Below are positions 4,626 through 5,016 of a DNA stretch of 5,016 nt, piece after piece. The stretch's first letter is position 1, and every line of letters begins with the position of its first letter. The notes below the pieces were generated by a model. That model ran no database searches. It worked only from the letters and a program-made list of their open reading frames with translations, and was not told the DNA's origin. A program made the position numbers and the translations under genes. This stretch comes from an uncultured Clostridia bacterium (lineage in GTDB: Bacteria > Bacillota_A > Clostridia > TANB77 > CAG-508), in contig CATKFT010000238.1 in the NCBI GenBank assembly GCA_949747745.1, positions 1 to 5,016 on the forward strand, given 5' to 3'.

Positions 4626-5016
4626 ATGATGAAAAAAGTAGTAAATGTAATTGGATTAATAGTATTAATTTTAGTATGTATGATGGGAAGAGTAAATGCT
4701 GAAGAAGCTAAATCTAGTGCAAAAGTATCAGTAAGTGCATCAAAAAAAGAAGTTAATTTAGACGAGCAGTTTTCAGTAAACATTAGGTTATCCGATATTA
4801 AATCTGAACTAGGAATATTAGCATTTGGAGGAACATTAGAATATGATAAAAAGCAGTTTGAAATGGTAAAAATGGAAGGATTAAATGATTGGGAAAGTCC
4901 AAAAGAAGGTTTTACATATAATTCAAGTAGTGGAACTATAGCTATTACCAAAAATGGATTTGCAAAAGAAAATGAAAACATTGTAAAAATAACATTTAAA
5001 GTAAAAGACACTTCTA
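4626..5016 (+). CDS. Secreted cohesin-type domain protein, N-terminal part (runs off window)
   Basis: The gene is open from 4626 to the window end: 130 residues, no stop reached. The ATG at 4626 (or in-frame ATG at 4629) follows AGAAGGAGA (4615-4623). A signal peptide is clear: Lys-Lys, a hydrophobic core of about residues 5-20, and a likely cut after VNA (residue 24). The mature part begins SSAKVSVSASKKEVNLDEQF, then SVNIRLSDI, LGILAFGGTLEYDKKQFEMV, a GLNDW turn and IVKITFKV. This pattern (short strands, an L-x-Y-D-x-x-x-F motif, then a late ITFKV strand) fits the cohesin/carbohydrate-binding-like beta-sandwich family. Such domains bind dockerins or act as adhesion modules on clostridial surfaces. 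It is separated from spoIIIA by terminators and its own promoter, so it probably has nothing to do with sporulation. No CGG occurs in the visible part. Confidence 0.82.
   Translation, partial: MMKKVVNVIGLIVLILVCMMGRVNAEEAKSSAKVSVSASKKEVNLDEQFSVNIRLSDIKSELGILAFGGTLEYDKKQFEMVKMEGLNDWESPKEGFTYNSSSGTIAITKNGFAKENENIVKITFKVKDTS

Overview
This window carries most of a spoIIIA sporulation operon, all on the + strand. In order it holds spoIIIAC, spoIIIAD, spoIIIAE, spoIIIAF, spoIIIAG and spoIIIAH, which build the feeding-tube (A-Q) channel between mother cell and forespore. The DNA is very AT-rich, Arg is mostly AGA, and ribosome binding sites are strong and purine-rich. Together with an endospore-specific operon this points to a low-GC, spore-forming Firmicute, probably a clostridial lineage. 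A secreted cohesin-type protein downstream fits the same group. spoIIIAA and spoIIIAB are expected just upstream and are not in the window.

The striking feature is how the operon is read. spoIIIAD, spoIIIAE and spoIIIAG look broken by conventional translation: one, two and three frame breaks respectively. Every break is the same event. The ribosome's frame arrives at an in-register CGG triplet (740, 1301, 1491, 3217, 3299, 3348), and skipping exactly its C restores the family reading frame with a glycine codon (GGA five times, GGT once). With the six C residues skipped the proteins are 128, 385 and 205 residues long, near-normal family sizes and continuous to their proper C-termini. Nine CGG trinucleotides occur on the + strand of this window. 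The six in register all coincide with a +1 shift. The three out of register (468, 711, 4391) are read through normally. The in-frame CGT at 2641 is an ordinary Arg. The simplest reading is that CGG is no longer an Arg codon here and that CGGA/CGGT act as four-base glycine codons, or as obligatory +1 frameshift sites. The closest known parallel is AGGY-to-Gly frameshifting in Perkinsus mitochondria. Sequencing error and gene decay are the alternatives and look poor.

Layout: 66-260 spoIIIAC; 261-430 a gap holding a perfect 22-bp inverted repeat around a G-rich loop; 431-818 spoIIIAD; 819-1009 a gap with a shorter inverted repeat; 1010-2169 spoIIIAE; 2182-2817 spoIIIAF; 2833-3453 spoIIIAG; 3534-4211 spoIIIAH, with a strong terminator starting inside its last codons. 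The 4212-4625 stretch has a second terminator-like hairpin, a 23-codon ORF with an excellent ribosome binding site, an AT-rich hairpin and a good vegetative-type promoter. The promoter serves a secreted cohesin-domain protein that starts at 4626 and runs off the window end.
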